64,000 nt of DNA from Pseudoalteromonas piscicida. Lineage in GTDB: Bacteria > Pseudomonadota > Gammaproteobacteria > Enterobacterales > Alteromonadaceae. The stretch spans positions 1,342,501 to 1,406,500 of the forward strand of contig NZ_CP011924.1 in NCBI RefSeq assembly GCF_000238315.3, in the 5' to 3' direction. This document shows, in pieces, positions 44,943-54,447 of the stretch. The notes under the pieces are model-generated. The model was given only the letters and a program-made list of their open reading frames with translations. It was not told the origin of the DNA and did no database searches. A program made the translations under genes and the position numbers. Positions within the stretch are counted from its first letter, which is position 1; each line of letters opens with the position of its first letter.

Positions 44943-46283
44943 ATGACTTATGAAGTCAATTTCGACGGCTTAGTAGGGCCAACACATAATTATGCCGGAT
45001 TATCTTATGGTAATGTCGCGTCACTTTCTAACGCTACCAGCGTCTCTAATCCAAAAGAAGCGGCATTGCAAGGTCTTGAAAAGATGAAAGCAATGCATGA
45101 TATCGGCCTAAAACAAGGAATATTCGCACCTCACGCACGCCCGAGTTTAGCCCCACTGCGTCGCGTTGGCTTTTCGGGAACTGATGCACAAGTACTTGAA
45201 AAAGCATATAAACACGATCCTATATTGCTTCGAGCTTGTTACTCTGCCTCTGCAATGTGGACGGCAAATGCGGCGACTGTGTCGCCTTCTGTTGATTCTA
45301 GCGATGGCAAAGTTCATTTCACAAGTGCCAATTTAAACTGCAAATTCCACCGTTCAATAGAACCAGAAACCACCACGAATTTACTTCGTGCTATGTTCGC
45401 CAATGCGCAATATTTTGCACATCACCAGCATTTGCCTGAGCAGCCTTTTTTTGGCGATGAAGGTGCTGCGAACCACACTCGCCTCGCCGATAGCCATGGC
45501 AGTAAAGGTCTACAATTATTTGTGTACGGTTCAAGTGGCTTTAACAGCGATATAAAGGGTCCTACTAAATATCCTGCTCGGCAAACATTAGAAGCAAGTC
45601 AAGCGATTGCAAGGCTACATCAATTAGATGATAAGCAAGCAATTTTTATCCAGCAAAATCCAAATGTGATTGATCAAGGCGTGTTCCATAATGACGTCAT
45701 TGCGGTGGGCAATGAGAATGTACTGTTTTGCCATGATCAAGCCTTTATTGATCAAACCTCCAGTCTAACTAAAATTAGACAAGCGTATATCGGCGAAAAG
45801 CCTTTGCATATTGTAGAAGTTCCGACGCATGCAGTGAGTGTTGAAGACGCAGTAAAAAGTTACCTATTTAATTCTCAATTAATCACCTTGCCATCAGGCG
45901 AGATGATGCTGGTTGCACCGGAGGAATGTGCGAAGAATGATAACGTTGCCGCGTATATCGAATATATGCTCGGTGCAAAAAATCCGATTTCGCAAGTACG
46001 CTTTTTTGACTTACGCCAAAGCATGCAAAATGGTGGTGGGCCTGCATGTTTGCGATTACGTGTAGCACTCAATGAAGCTGAGCTAAAAGCGGTAAATCCA
46101 GAAGTGATGATGAGCGAAGACAAATTTATTCAACTAAGCGCGTGGGTCAATAAACATTATCGCGATAAAGTCACGGAGCAGGATTTAGCTGATCCGAGCC
46201 TACTGCAAGAGTCCTATGCTGCACTAGATGAACTCACCCAACTACTCAATCTTGGTAGCGTTTACGACTTCCAACGCGCCTAA
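44943..46283 (+). CDS. astB: N-Succinylarginine dihydrolase
   Basis: Second enzyme of the arginine succinyltransferase pathway; converts succinylarginine to succinylornithine, CO2 and ammonia. The 446-residue product starts with [21 protein letters not shown] and has [13 protein letters not shown] near residue 168, [12 protein letters not shown] near 257, and the catalytic Cys in [12 protein letters not shown] near 367. No other ast gene is adjacent, so in this genome astB stands apart from astA and astD. A palindrome resembling an FNR-family site lies upstream. Confidence 0.96.
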   Translation: MTYEVNFDGLVGPTHNYAGLSYGNVASLSNATSVSNPKEAALQGLEKMKAMHDIGLKQGIFAPHARPSLAPLRRVGFSGTDAQVLEKAYKHDPILLRACYSASAMWTANAATVSPSVDSSDGKVHFTSANLNCKFHRSIEPETTTNLLRAMFANAQYFAHHQHLPEQPFFGDEGAANHTRLADSHGSKGLQLFVYGSSGFNSDIKGPTKYPARQTLEASQAIARLHQLDDKQAIFIQQNPNVIDQGVFHNDVIAVGNENVLFCHDQAFIDQTSSLTKIRQAYIGEKPLHIVEVPTHAVSVEDAVKSYLFNSQLITLPSGEMMLVAPEECAKNDNVAAYIEYMLGAKNPISQVRFFDLRQSMQNGGGPACLRLRVALNEAELKAVNPEVMMSEDKFIQLSAWVNKHYRDKVTEQDLADPSLLQESYAALDELTQLLNLGSVYDFQRA

Positions 46284-46325
46284 TTTCAAGTTTTGCTTGT
46301 CAAACTGCAATTAATCTGAGGTTTT

Positions 46326-46355
46326 AAGGGAGTGATTTCACTCCCTTACTTTTTA
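46326..46355 (+). terminator. astB terminator overlapping the convergent gene
   Basis: AAGGGAGTGA pairs with TCACTCCCTT and is followed by CTTTTT-like bases. The right arm overlaps the last codons of the convergent WD40-like lipoprotein gene. Confidence 0.75.
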
Positions 46356-47332
46356 GCAAGTACATTAACCGCCCACGTCTCAAGCATACCGTCGCTATTT
46401 AGCGTTACTAAGGTGTCTGGGTTTGGGACATACATATCGACTACCGTTGCTCCCTCACTTTCAGTATGAATAGACCAAGTGCCTAATTCTTCCCCGCTCT
46501 CATAGCGCCAGATGGAGAGGTGAGATTTTGACGATGATGTCGCGAGTAAGCCTGAGTCAGAAATAAACTTAGCCTTTCTAAACATCTTAAAACGGGCCAT
46601 ATACTTTAGCTCACTGAGCTGTTTTCCAGACTCAAAGTCTAGTACATGTTGCGCATTCAACCCATCTGAGACGAATAAGTGCTTGCCATCATGACTCACT
46701 GTTAAACTGGTAACACGATGACTAAATTGATGCTCATATAAAGGTTCTGGTGAGGCAAATTGCCAAAGGGCAACCAACCCATCTTGCGCGCCTGTAACAA
46801 AATAGTCGCCACTATTATCAAACGCCAAATGCTCTATCGGCCGAGTATGTGGCATAAAACGATTGTTTAACTTCGTGAATAGATCCGCCATATTGAGTGA
46901 GCCATCATCCATCGCAACAAGCAAACGCTGGTTGTTATAGGAAAGCGCTAAAGCAGAGATTGAAGCAAGTGGACTCACCCCTGCAAAAGGTACGTTCGTT
47001 ATCAACTTTTGCTTTGGAACAGACCAAATTGAGATAAGGTTTTCACCTGCCACGATGAGCATTTCCTTATCATCTGACAATAAAACTTCTTTGACTGGTG
47101 TTTTTATTTTGTCTTTGGGTACTGAGAATATGACAGACTGATTGGCATTGTCATAAATATGGATTTCAGCATGGCTGTCTAATGTTACGCTCCACTTTCC
47201 ATCTTTAGAAAAGTGTCCAAGTATTATGCCATTTTGCGTCAACTGGCTTGTTACCCCTTTACTAATTTCAGGCTGCGATCCACACCCTACTAAAAATAAA
47301 GCGAACCAAGCTAGTGATATTAAACGAGACAT
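46346..47332 (-). CDS. WD40-repeat lipoprotein
   Basis: A 328-residue exported lipoprotein with a signal peptide ending in the lipobox LVGC (Cys17), then a beta-propeller built from weak WD40-like repeats (for example LAFDNSGDYFVTGAQDGLVALWQF near residue 163 and LTVSHDGKHLFVSDG). It probably sits in a membrane facing the periplasm as a binding scaffold; no enzymatic motif is visible. It diverges from the small lipoprotein gene at 47449. Confidence 0.82.
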   Translation of the reverse strand: MSRLISLAWFALFLVGCGSQPEISKGVTSQLTQNGIILGHFSKDGKWSVTLDSHAEIHIYDNANQSVIFSVPKDKIKTPVKEVLLSDDKEMLIVAGENLISIWSVPKQKLITNVPFAGVSPLASISALALSYNNQRLLVAMDDGSLNMADLFTKLNNRFMPHTRPIEHLAFDNSGDYFVTGAQDGLVALWQFASPEPLYEHQFSHRVTSLTVSHDGKHLFVSDGLNAQHVLDFESGKQLSELKYMARFKMFRKAKFISDSGLLATSSSKSHLSIWRYESGEELGTWSIHTESEGATVVDMYVPNPDTLVTLNSDGMLETWAVNVLAKK

Positions 47333-47448
47333 CTTAAACCCTTAGCACATAATACATTTATTTCATTTACTGACTTTACATATCGGCCGTTAGCAGACAA
47401 ACTTAACTTATTGTGAATAATTTTAGACTGCATATGATGTATTTTAGC

Positions 47449-47898
47449 ATGACAAAGTCACTTATTAAGCAAACTTTCGTTGTCTTAGCCGCAATGATTT
47501 TACTCTCAGCGTGCGGCTCAGAGGATAATGTCAGTGGTGACAAGGACACTCCTGGATATGCCGCAACAATGTATTTTGACGCACTCTATAATAAAAAAGA
47601 TCTAGACGCGGCAATGAAAATCGCCACTCCCCGTCACGCGCGTATCATGCGCTCTTACGGTACTGCGTCGCAATTCGCCAGAAATTTAGTGAATATGCAA
47701 TACGATGAAGTCACCATAGAAGTTGATATGACCAATCAAAGTCTGCGCGAACAGTATGGCGACAGCGCAAAAATTAATTTAATTTTTACAGGTCAGCTCC
47801 ACGGTGAGCAAGTAGACGACATGCGTAGTGTCAGTATGGTGCGCAAAAAAGGCAAATGGTACGTAGACAAGGTACTAGCCGACCCCTTTGCACGTTAA
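47449..47898 (+). CDS. Small DUF4878-like lipoprotein
   Basis: A 149-residue lipoprotein with a lipobox LLSAC and a mature domain resembling the NTF2-like/DUF4878 pattern (ATMYFDALYNKKDLDAAMKIATPR, then a C-terminal sheet ending in VRKKGKWYVDKVLADPF). The function is unknown. The ATG at 47449 gives a compact signal peptide; in-frame starts at 47413 (GTG), 47434 and 47437 are alternatives, and no ribosome-binding site is strong. It diverges from the WD40-like gene. Confidence 0.72.
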   Translation: MTKSLIKQTFVVLAAMILLSACGSEDNVSGDKDTPGYAATMYFDALYNKKDLDAAMKIATPRHARIMRSYGTASQFARNLVNMQYDEVTIEVDMTNQSLREQYGDSAKINLIFTGQLHGEQVDDMRSVSMVRKKGKWYVDKVLADPFAR

Positions 47899-47915
47899 CT
47901 CAAGAATAAGAAAGG

Positions 47916-47940
47916 AAAGCCCCGTTGTCGGGGCTTTTTT
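47916..47940 (+). terminator. Terminator after the small lipoprotein
   Basis: An AGCCCCG-TTGT-CGGGGCT stem with a T run, 18 bases after the stop. Confidence 0.9.
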
Positions 47941-47973
47941 AACAAATTAGCCAATATCCTCTGTCACAACAAA

Positions 47974-50244
47974 CTAGTTGGGCGCTTTCGCATCAACAGC
48001 AACAGCTTTTGCAACTAGCGTTTCAATACAAAAGATAGTTTCAGAACTCTTATCATCAATCACGTTGTCGTCCATTGCGATACTGAGTTTTTCATTCAAT
48101 GTCTTACCCACCAGTTTCACGCTATTTTGTTTACACCACTTGCGATATTTTGCCATTAGTGGAGCATGCGCCTTTTCCAGTAAATAAGCATGCTCAACTG
48201 TATCTATCGCAGAGTGTTTTACCACGGCGCACAGATGGGAGATACGTTCACGGGTCGAGTTGTGATCAGAAACATTGCTACATACCTGCACCGCCAATTT
48301 ATCGCTCGGCGCTTTGATCCAATTACCAACGGGAAACGCCAAACGTTTTAACAAAAATGCCAGAGGTGCTGCGGTAAAGTTATCGCAAAATGCATAAATA
48401 GCCTTACTTGCTTCGTTAAGACAGTGATCTAAGGCAAACTTTACCAGCGGTAAGTCCCCTTGTTGACGGCCATCATCTTCGTATTTTTTTAATACACACG
48501 AGGCGATGTAAAGAAAGCTCAGGACATCTCCCAATTTTGCAGAGAGCATTTCTCTACGTTTTAGTGAACCGCCTAGCTTTAACATAGCAATATCACTATA
48601 CACTGAGAGCGCTTGGCTCAACCATGTTAGACGTCGGTAATACGCCGCCACATCACCACTAACTGGCGCACGTTCGAAACGTGCTAGTGTGAAGCCATTA
48701 AAAAACGCCTTGAGCCCATTCACAGAGGTATGCTGCAAGTGTTTGCAAAGCACTTCATCAAACTCTTTCAAAGCGATTAATTGATCTTCTTGCTGTACGA
48801 TACTCATTTCTTTCAGTATGAAAGGATGGCAACGCGTCGCACCTTGACCAAAAATCATCAAGCTTCGAGTTAAGATATTGGCGCCCTCAACGGTAATAGA
48901 AATCGGCATGCCCATGTAATTGTGAGCAAGATAATTCATTTCCCCCATTTGAATGGCTTTACCGCCATGAATATCCATCGCATCATTCAATGCTACTCTT
49001 GCATGCTCTGTGAGGTGATACTTGGCAATCGCCGTGACTACCGAAGGGCTTTGCTTTAAATCAATTGCCAACGCAGTGGTTTGTCTCACCGCTTCAATTA
49101 GATAGCTATAGCCGTAAATTCTGGCTAACGCGCTTTGCACTCCTTCAAAGGCAGAGATGGGTACACCAAATTGACGACGGACACCGGCATAAGCCGAAGT
49201 CGTTCTGGCACTTAATTGAGCGGTTCCCGCGCTCAGTGCTGGCAAAGATATCCCCCGCCCAGCACTTAAACACGACACCAGCATGCGCCACCCTTTGCCG
49301 ATACCCGCTTGTTCGCCTATCACCCAAGCCATTGGAATAAAAACATCTTCACCACTGGTTGTACCATTCATAAAGGCTTGCCCCAGCGGGTTATGTCGAT
49401 CTCCTGTTTTTACGCCTTCATGTGTAGTCGGAATAAGTGCACAAGTGATCCCAAGCTCTACTTTATTTGAAAGCAATTGATCCGGGTCGTAAACCTTAAA
49501 CGCAAGTCCTAATACATCAGCGACGGGCGCCAGCGTGATGTATCGTTTTTGCCAAGTTACCGCAAGTCCAATTTGCTTTTCTCCCTCAAATTCTCGCTCA
49601 CACACAATAGCAAAGTCTTGAATGCTACCAGCATCCGATCCCGCCTCTGGAGAGGTCAATGCAAAACAAGGTAGCGCCTCACCCGAGGCAAGCTTTGGCA
49701 GCCAAGTATTCTGCTGTTCATTGGTGCCGTAATGAAGCAGCAGCTCCGCAGGGCCTAAACTATTTGGCACCATCACGGTCACAGCAGTAGACAAGCTACG
49801 GCTGGCTATTTTTGCAACGATGGTGGAGTTCGCCTGAGCACTAAATTCGCGACCACCAAAAGCCTTTGGAATAATAAAAGCAAAAAAACCCTTTTCTTTT
49901 AAAAATTGCCAAACGTCTTCAGGCAGGTCTTGAGCCTCAGATATTTTTTCTTCATCAAGCATTTTTAGCAGCGTATGTAATTCGTTATCTATAAATGCCT
50001 GTTCTTCATCGCTTAGCTTTGGCTTATCATTACTCAACCACTTTCGCCAATTCGGCTTACCAGAAAACAACGCGCCATCCCACCAAATACTCCCTGCTTC
50101 CATCGCTTCTCGCTCGGTTTGGGAGAGTTCAGGTAATGACGTTTTGAAATAATTAAAGAGCGGCTTTGTGATCAACTTAACCCTGATATCACGGACACAA
50201 AATACCACCACAATTGCCAATATCACCAATAAAACTAAAGTCAT
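47974..50244 (-). CDS. fadE: Acyl-CoA dehydrogenase FadE
   Basis: Membrane-associated FAD enzyme for the first step of fatty acid beta-oxidation. The 756-residue product has an N-terminal hydrophobic segment (about 1-20), an acyl-CoA dehydrogenase core (about 80-470) with CFALTSPEAGSDAGSI near residue 195 and GGKAIQMGEMNYLA near 425, and the extra C-terminal domain (DUF1974) typical of the FadE type. An AAGGAG site fits the ATG at 50244. There is no adjacent fad gene. Confidence 0.95.
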   Translation of the reverse strand: MTLVLLVILAIVVVFCVRDIRVKLITKPLFNYFKTSLPELSQTEREAMEAGSIWWDGALFSGKPNWRKWLSNDKPKLSDEEQAFIDNELHTLLKMLDEEKISEAQDLPEDVWQFLKEKGFFAFIIPKAFGGREFSAQANSTIVAKIASRSLSTAVTVMVPNSLGPAELLLHYGTNEQQNTWLPKLASGEALPCFALTSPEAGSDAGSIQDFAIVCEREFEGEKQIGLAVTWQKRYITLAPVADVLGLAFKVYDPDQLLSNKVELGITCALIPTTHEGVKTGDRHNPLGQAFMNGTTSGEDVFIPMAWVIGEQAGIGKGWRMLVSCLSAGRGISLPALSAGTAQLSARTTSAYAGVRRQFGVPISAFEGVQSALARIYGYSYLIEAVRQTTALAIDLKQSPSVVTAIAKYHLTEHARVALNDAMDIHGGKAIQMGEMNYLAHNYMGMPISITVEGANILTRSLMIFGQGATRCHPFILKEMSIVQQEDQLIALKEFDEVLCKHLQHTSVNGLKAFFNGFTLARFERAPVSGDVAAYYRRLTWLSQALSVYSDIAMLKLGGSLKRREMLSAKLGDVLSFLYIASCVLKKYEDDGRQQGDLPLVKFALDHCLNEASKAIYAFCDNFTAAPLAFLLKRLAFPVGNWIKAPSDKLAVQVCSNVSDHNSTRERISHLCAVVKHSAIDTVEHAYLLEKAHAPLMAKYRKWCKQNSVKLVGKTLNEKLSIAMDDNVIDDKSSETIFCIETLVAKAVAVDAKAPN

Positions 50245-50606
50245 ATGCACTCCTTTTTGCAGGCTCCAAATACGGCCTTTTGATACAATTGACTGCCTTA
50301 ATTATGGTTAATAATCACACTAACTCAACTTTTATCTGCACTCGCATCTCATTGTTTGTCCATCGCAAAATTGTCGTTTTAAAGTCGTCCTGCTATTATT
50401 CTTGCCACCACAGCAAAAAATGATGCTTTGCTGCGCGAAAAAGCCGCGCTCACTATGATTAGTTGTTCATACGACTAATACTAATTGGATTAATTTACTT
50501 GCTGATTTGTAGCAATTAACCCAATTAGTGTAGCTGGCTATAGATACTAAAATGCCGTCTAGCGTTAAGTCGGCTCGTGTATTAATTAAAACAACAAGTG
50601 AACCCT
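50245..50606. other. Divergent intergenic region fadE / M2 peptidase
   Basis: No gene is seen. A near-perfect 15-bp inverted repeat (CTAATTGGATTAATT at 50481-50495 with AATTAACCCAATTAG at 50514-50528) forms a long AT-rich hairpin, probably a dispersed palindrome or a regulator site upstream of the peptidase gene. Confidence 0.5.
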
Positions 50607-52427
50607 ATGAAACCAAGATTTAAGTTAAGTGTTGGCGCACTCATTGTTGCCAGTACTTTTGCACTCTCTGCCTGCAAATCCACAGAAACTACAAATAAAG
50701 CGTTATCAGAAGCCGATGCAGTTGCATTTTTAGATAAGGCGTCAGAGCAGCTGGTTGACCTTAACTTCCGCTCTAGCCGCTCAGCTTGGATTTATGCGAA
50801 CTTTATTACTCACGACACGGCTTCACTTGCTGCAGACGTGAATGAGGAATACACCGCTGCGCTCGTGGAGCTTGCTAACCAAGCAGCACAATTTGATGGC
50901 TTGGCGTTAAGCGAAGATACCCGACGTAAGCTTGATAAATTGAAGCTAAACCTGACATTACCTGCACCAAAAGATGCTGACAAAACAGCGGAACTTGCAA
51001 AGCTCACTGCAGAGCTTGATGGTATGTACGGAAAGGGCAAATACTGTAAAGATGATGGCACTTGCCTAAGCCTTGGTGACATGACGGCTAAGATGGCAAA
51101 TAGTCGCGACTATGAAGAGCTTTTAGACATCTGGCAAGGTTGGCGTGAAGTGTCAAAGCCGATGCGTCCACTCTATGAAAAGCAAGTTGTACTTACCAAC
51201 GAAGGTGCTAATGAGCTTGGCTACGCAGACACAGGCGCAATGTGGCGCAGTAAATACGACATGCCAGCGGACGACTTTGCAAAAGAACTTGACCGTACCT
51301 GGAACCAAGTAAAGCCGCTATACGATTCGCTTCACTGTCATGTTAGAGCCAAGCTTGGCGAGAAATATGGCGAAGATAAAGTACCTCAAGACCAGCCTAT
51401 TCCAGCACACTTGCTTGGCAATATGTGGGCACAAAGCTGGGGCAATATCTATGACTTAGTCGCGCCAGAAAACGCAGATCCGGGTTATGATGTAACGGCG
51501 CTACTGGCTAAACACAATTACGACGAAATCAAAATGGTAAAAGGTGCAGAAAAGTTCTTCACCTCTATGGGTTTTGCTCCATTACCTGAGACTTTCTACG
51601 AACGTTCTTTATTTATTAAACCAAAAGATCGCGACGTACAATGTCATGCATCAGCTTGGAATTTAGATGCCAAAGACGACCTACGCATCAAAATGTGTAT
51701 CCAACGCACAGGTGAAGAATTCTCAGTTATCCACCATGAACTAGGCCATAACTTCTATCAACGCGCTTACAATCAGCAGCCTGTGTATTACCAAGAAAGT
51801 GCCAACGATGGCTTCCATGAAGCTATCGGCGACACCATCGCGCTATCTGTAACACCTGGCTACTTAAAGCAAATTGGTTTGTTAGATAACGTACCGGATG
51901 AGTCAAAAGATATCGGTCTATTGATGAAGATGGCACTCGATAAAGTTGCATTCATTCCATTTGGTCTACTTGTCGACCAATGGCGCTGGAAAGTATTCTC
52001 TGGTGAGATTTCTCCAGCAGAGTACAACCAAGCGTGGTGGGAATTAAGAGAAAAATATCAAGGTGTTAAAGCACCAATTTCACGTACTGAAAATGACTTT
52101 GACCCAGGTGCAAAATACCACGTACCTGGTAATGTCCCTTACACTCGTTACTTCTTAGCGCATATTTTGCAGTTCCAATTCCACAAATCACTTTGTGAAA
52201 TTGCTGGCAGCAAAGAAGCCATTCACCGCTGTTCTGTTTACAACTCGAAAGCAGCTGGTGAGCGTTTAAATGCCATGCTTGAAATGGGCAGCAGCAAACC
52301 TTGGCAACAAGCACTTAAAACGCTAACAGGTAAAGATGAAATGGATGCAACAGCAGTACTTGACTACTTTGCACCATTGCAAAAATACCTAGATGAGCAA
52401 AATAAAGGCCGTAATTGTGGCTGGTAA
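50607..52427 (+). CDS. Peptidase M2 family (ACE-like) dipeptidyl carboxypeptidase lipoprotein
   Basis: A zinc metallopeptidase related to angiotensin-converting enzyme, probably removing C-terminal dipeptides outside the inner membrane. The 606-residue product has a signal peptide with lipobox LSAC, a helical N-terminal region, and the zinc site HELGH (first His377) with a third ligand in GFHEAIGD about 25 residues later. Conserved YFLAHILQFQFHKSLC near residue 514 also fits M2. The ATG at 50607 gives a cleaner signal peptide than the in-frame GTG at 50598. It is monocistronic with a strong terminator. Confidence 0.93.
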   Translation: MKPRFKLSVGALIVASTFALSACKSTETTNKALSEADAVAFLDKASEQLVDLNFRSSRSAWIYANFITHDTASLAADVNEEYTAALVELANQAAQFDGLALSEDTRRKLDKLKLNLTLPAPKDADKTAELAKLTAELDGMYGKGKYCKDDGTCLSLGDMTAKMANSRDYEELLDIWQGWREVSKPMRPLYEKQVVLTNEGANELGYADTGAMWRSKYDMPADDFAKELDRTWNQVKPLYDSLHCHVRAKLGEKYGEDKVPQDQPIPAHLLGNMWAQSWGNIYDLVAPENADPGYDVTALLAKHNYDEIKMVKGAEKFFTSMGFAPLPETFYERSLFIKPKDRDVQCHASAWNLDAKDDLRIKMCIQRTGEEFSVIHHELGHNFYQRAYNQQPVYYQESANDGFHEAIGDTIALSVTPGYLKQIGLLDNVPDESKDIGLLMKMALDKVAFIPFGLLVDQWRWKVFSGEISPAEYNQAWWELREKYQGVKAPISRTENDFDPGAKYHVPGNVPYTRYFLAHILQFQFHKSLCEIAGSKEAIHRCSVYNSKAAGERLNAMLEMGSSKPWQQALKTLTGKDEMDATAVLDYFAPLQKYLDEQNKGRNCGW

Positions 52428-52450
52428 TTGCTAGCAAATTTAGACTAATA

Positions 52451-52480
52451 AACGGGCACACTCAATCGTGCCCGTTTTTT
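52451..52480 (+). terminator. Terminator of the M2 peptidase gene
   Basis: An AACGGGCAC / GTGCCCGTT 9-bp stem followed by a T run, 23 bases after the stop. Confidence 0.92.
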
Positions 52481-52602
52481 ATTGGTTTAATTTTGTTACA
52501 GTTCAGCAACTTCCTTTTTTACCGCCAATCATATACGCTCAGATCAAAGTCAGCCTACCGCTCTAGTAGTGAAAGTCTGTGTTGTCACTTGCAAGGATCC
52601 TT

Positions 52603-53409
52603 ATGAATATAAAAAGAATTGGCCTAATTGCCATCTTTGAATTGCAACGCTTGTTTGCAACGAAACGCGGATGGATAGCCATCGCCGCATTTGTTTTAGT
52701 TTGGTATGCCATTTTGCGCTACGCCATTGCTGAAGCGGTATCCATTGTCAGCGACCCCAACTTCAAAAATATGATCCAGAGTTTTTCTGGCGTCGTTGGT
52801 ATGCATCGTATTGCCCAATGGCCTGAAATGGAGCTTGCACTGTACTTAGTTTGGTCAATCTTTTTATTTCCTCTTTTTGTGATCTTTTCAAGCGCAGATC
52901 AAACTGTAGAAGATAGAAGCCGCGGCACACTCAGATTTCTAACCCTGCGCACATCTCGCGCGGAAATTGTTGTTGGTCGCTTTGTTGGACAGGTATTCAA
53001 TACCTTGCTACTCATAGCGATTTCTGCTGTAGGCGCTTGGATATTAATGGTGGTGCGCGACCCAAGCTTATGGCTCACAGGGCTTACTCGGGCGACATTA
53101 ATTGTCCTAGAGCTAACGCTTATTACTGCGCCATTTATTGCCCTGATGTCTGTGGCTAATCACTTTGCTAACTCTAGTAAAATGAGCATGATTTACGCGA
53201 TTTTGACCTACTTAACGCTCGCCACTTTAGTCGCTTTTGCACTTGAGTACAGCGCATACGCAGAGTACCTTTTTTATCTTTTTCCTGGGTTCCAAGGCTC
53301 AGAAACCATTGCACAGAATATCAACCTCACTCGCTTTGCCACACCGGTGCTGCATAGCTTCGTATTGATTGCAATTAGCTGTGAACTATTAAGAAGGCGC
53401 GCGCTATGA
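52603..53409 (+). CDS. ABC-2-type transporter permease
   Basis: A 268-residue membrane protein with about six transmembrane helices: one after the charged amphipathic start (LQRLFATKRGWIAIAAFVLVWY), and several after residue 80. The cytosolic SADQTVEDRSRGTLRFLTLRTSRAEIVVGRFVGQ segment near residue 97 is typical of ABC-2/NosY-like permeases. An AAGGA site precedes ATG 52603. Its stop overlaps the start of the ATPase gene by 4 bases (ATGA), so the two form one exporter. The substrate is unknown. Confidence 0.88.
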   Translation: MNIKRIGLIAIFELQRLFATKRGWIAIAAFVLVWYAILRYAIAEAVSIVSDPNFKNMIQSFSGVVGMHRIAQWPEMELALYLVWSIFLFPLFVIFSSADQTVEDRSRGTLRFLTLRTSRAEIVVGRFVGQVFNTLLLIAISAVGAWILMVVRDPSLWLTGLTRATLIVLELTLITAPFIALMSVANHFANSSKMSMIYAILTYLTLATLVAFALEYSAYAEYLFYLFPGFQGSETIAQNINLTRFATPVLHSFVLIAISCELLRRRAL

Positions 53410-54299
53410 CTAGCATTATTGAAGTTAATAATTTAGTGAAAAAATATGGACGAAAGCGCGCACTAGATAACGTATCTTTCACCCTAAACGCAGGTTCACC
53501 TATTGCGCTTGTCGGCCCCAATGGTGCGGGTAAAACCACCCTTTTTAGTACACTTTGCGGGTATCTAAATGCAGATGCTGGCAGTGTTAAAATTTTGGGC
53601 CATAAGCCTGGCAGCGCTGCACTTTTTGGCCGCCTTGCCGCACTTCCACAGGATGCTCAGCTTGATCCAAGGTTTTCTGTCAGTAATCAGCTACGTTTAT
53701 ACGGACAGCTTCAAGGTTTAGATGCGAAAGCGGCCGAGAGTGAAACGCATAGAGTGCTTGAGCTCGTCGACCTCAAAGACTGTTATCACGCTAAACCTCA
53801 TGAGTTATCTCATGGCATGCGAAAACGTATCTGTATTGCCCAAACGCTACTTTCACAGCCTGAAATTGTACTGCTTGACGAAGCCACGGCTGGATTAGAT
53901 CCCGTGAATGCTCGTGAGATCAGAAACCTAGTAAAAAGGCTTCAATCTGAAACGACCTTTATTTTGAGTTCACACGATTTAGTAGAACTCGATGATTTGT
54001 GCGATCAGGTATTACATTTACAGCATGGTAAATTAACCGCTGTTGACCGCATCCAAGAAGCGGAACTTGCCACGCTAACTGTAAAACTTAAAGAGTCTGG
54101 CACCAGTAGTCACATAGCGCTTTTTAGGACCTTACAAGGCGTTGAAGAGGTGACAGTAAATGCCAGTGGCGCCCTGCTTATTGAGTATCGTAGCGGCCAA
54201 CAGGTTGATATTGATGTACTCAAGCTTTGCCGTGAACAGGGTTGGCGTTACAAATCGTTAGTTAACGGTAAAACACTAGAAGATGAACTGTTCGGCTAG
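53406..54299 (+). CDS. ABC transporter ATP-binding protein
   Basis: A 297-residue ATPase driving the neighbouring permease. Walker A is GPNGAGKTT near residue 37, the signature is a variant LSHGMRKRI (usually LSGGQ) near 138, Walker B is IVLLDEAT near 158, and the H loop is SSHD near 193. A C-terminal extension of about 80 residues follows the nucleotide-binding domain. It overlaps the permease gene by 4 bases and ends at a symmetrical terminator. Confidence 0.92.
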   Translation: MTSIIEVNNLVKKYGRKRALDNVSFTLNAGSPIALVGPNGAGKTTLFSTLCGYLNADAGSVKILGHKPGSAALFGRLAALPQDAQLDPRFSVSNQLRLYGQLQGLDAKAAESETHRVLELVDLKDCYHAKPHELSHGMRKRICIAQTLLSQPEIVLLDEATAGLDPVNAREIRNLVKRLQSETTFILSSHDLVELDDLCDQVLHLQHGKLTAVDRIQEAELATLTVKLKESGTSSHIALFRTLQGVEEVTVNASGALLIEYRSGQQVDIDVLKLCREQGWRYKSLVNGKTLEDELFG

Positions 54300-54356
54300 C
54301 ACACGGTTAGTTTAGTTAACCCGTCTTAGCATGTGGATTGACACTTTTTGAAATTA

Positions 54357-54387
54357 AAGCGCCCGATGAACTTCATCGGGCGTTTTT
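54357..54387 (+). terminator. Terminator after the ABC operon
   Basis: An 11-bp perfect stem (CGCCCGATGAA with TTCATCGGGCG) followed by a T run. Confidence 0.92.
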
Positions 54388-54447
54388 AAGGGCCGAATGT
54401 GGTCTTCGTTGATTATAGATATCGGTGGATTTTTTGAGTCAAATCGC

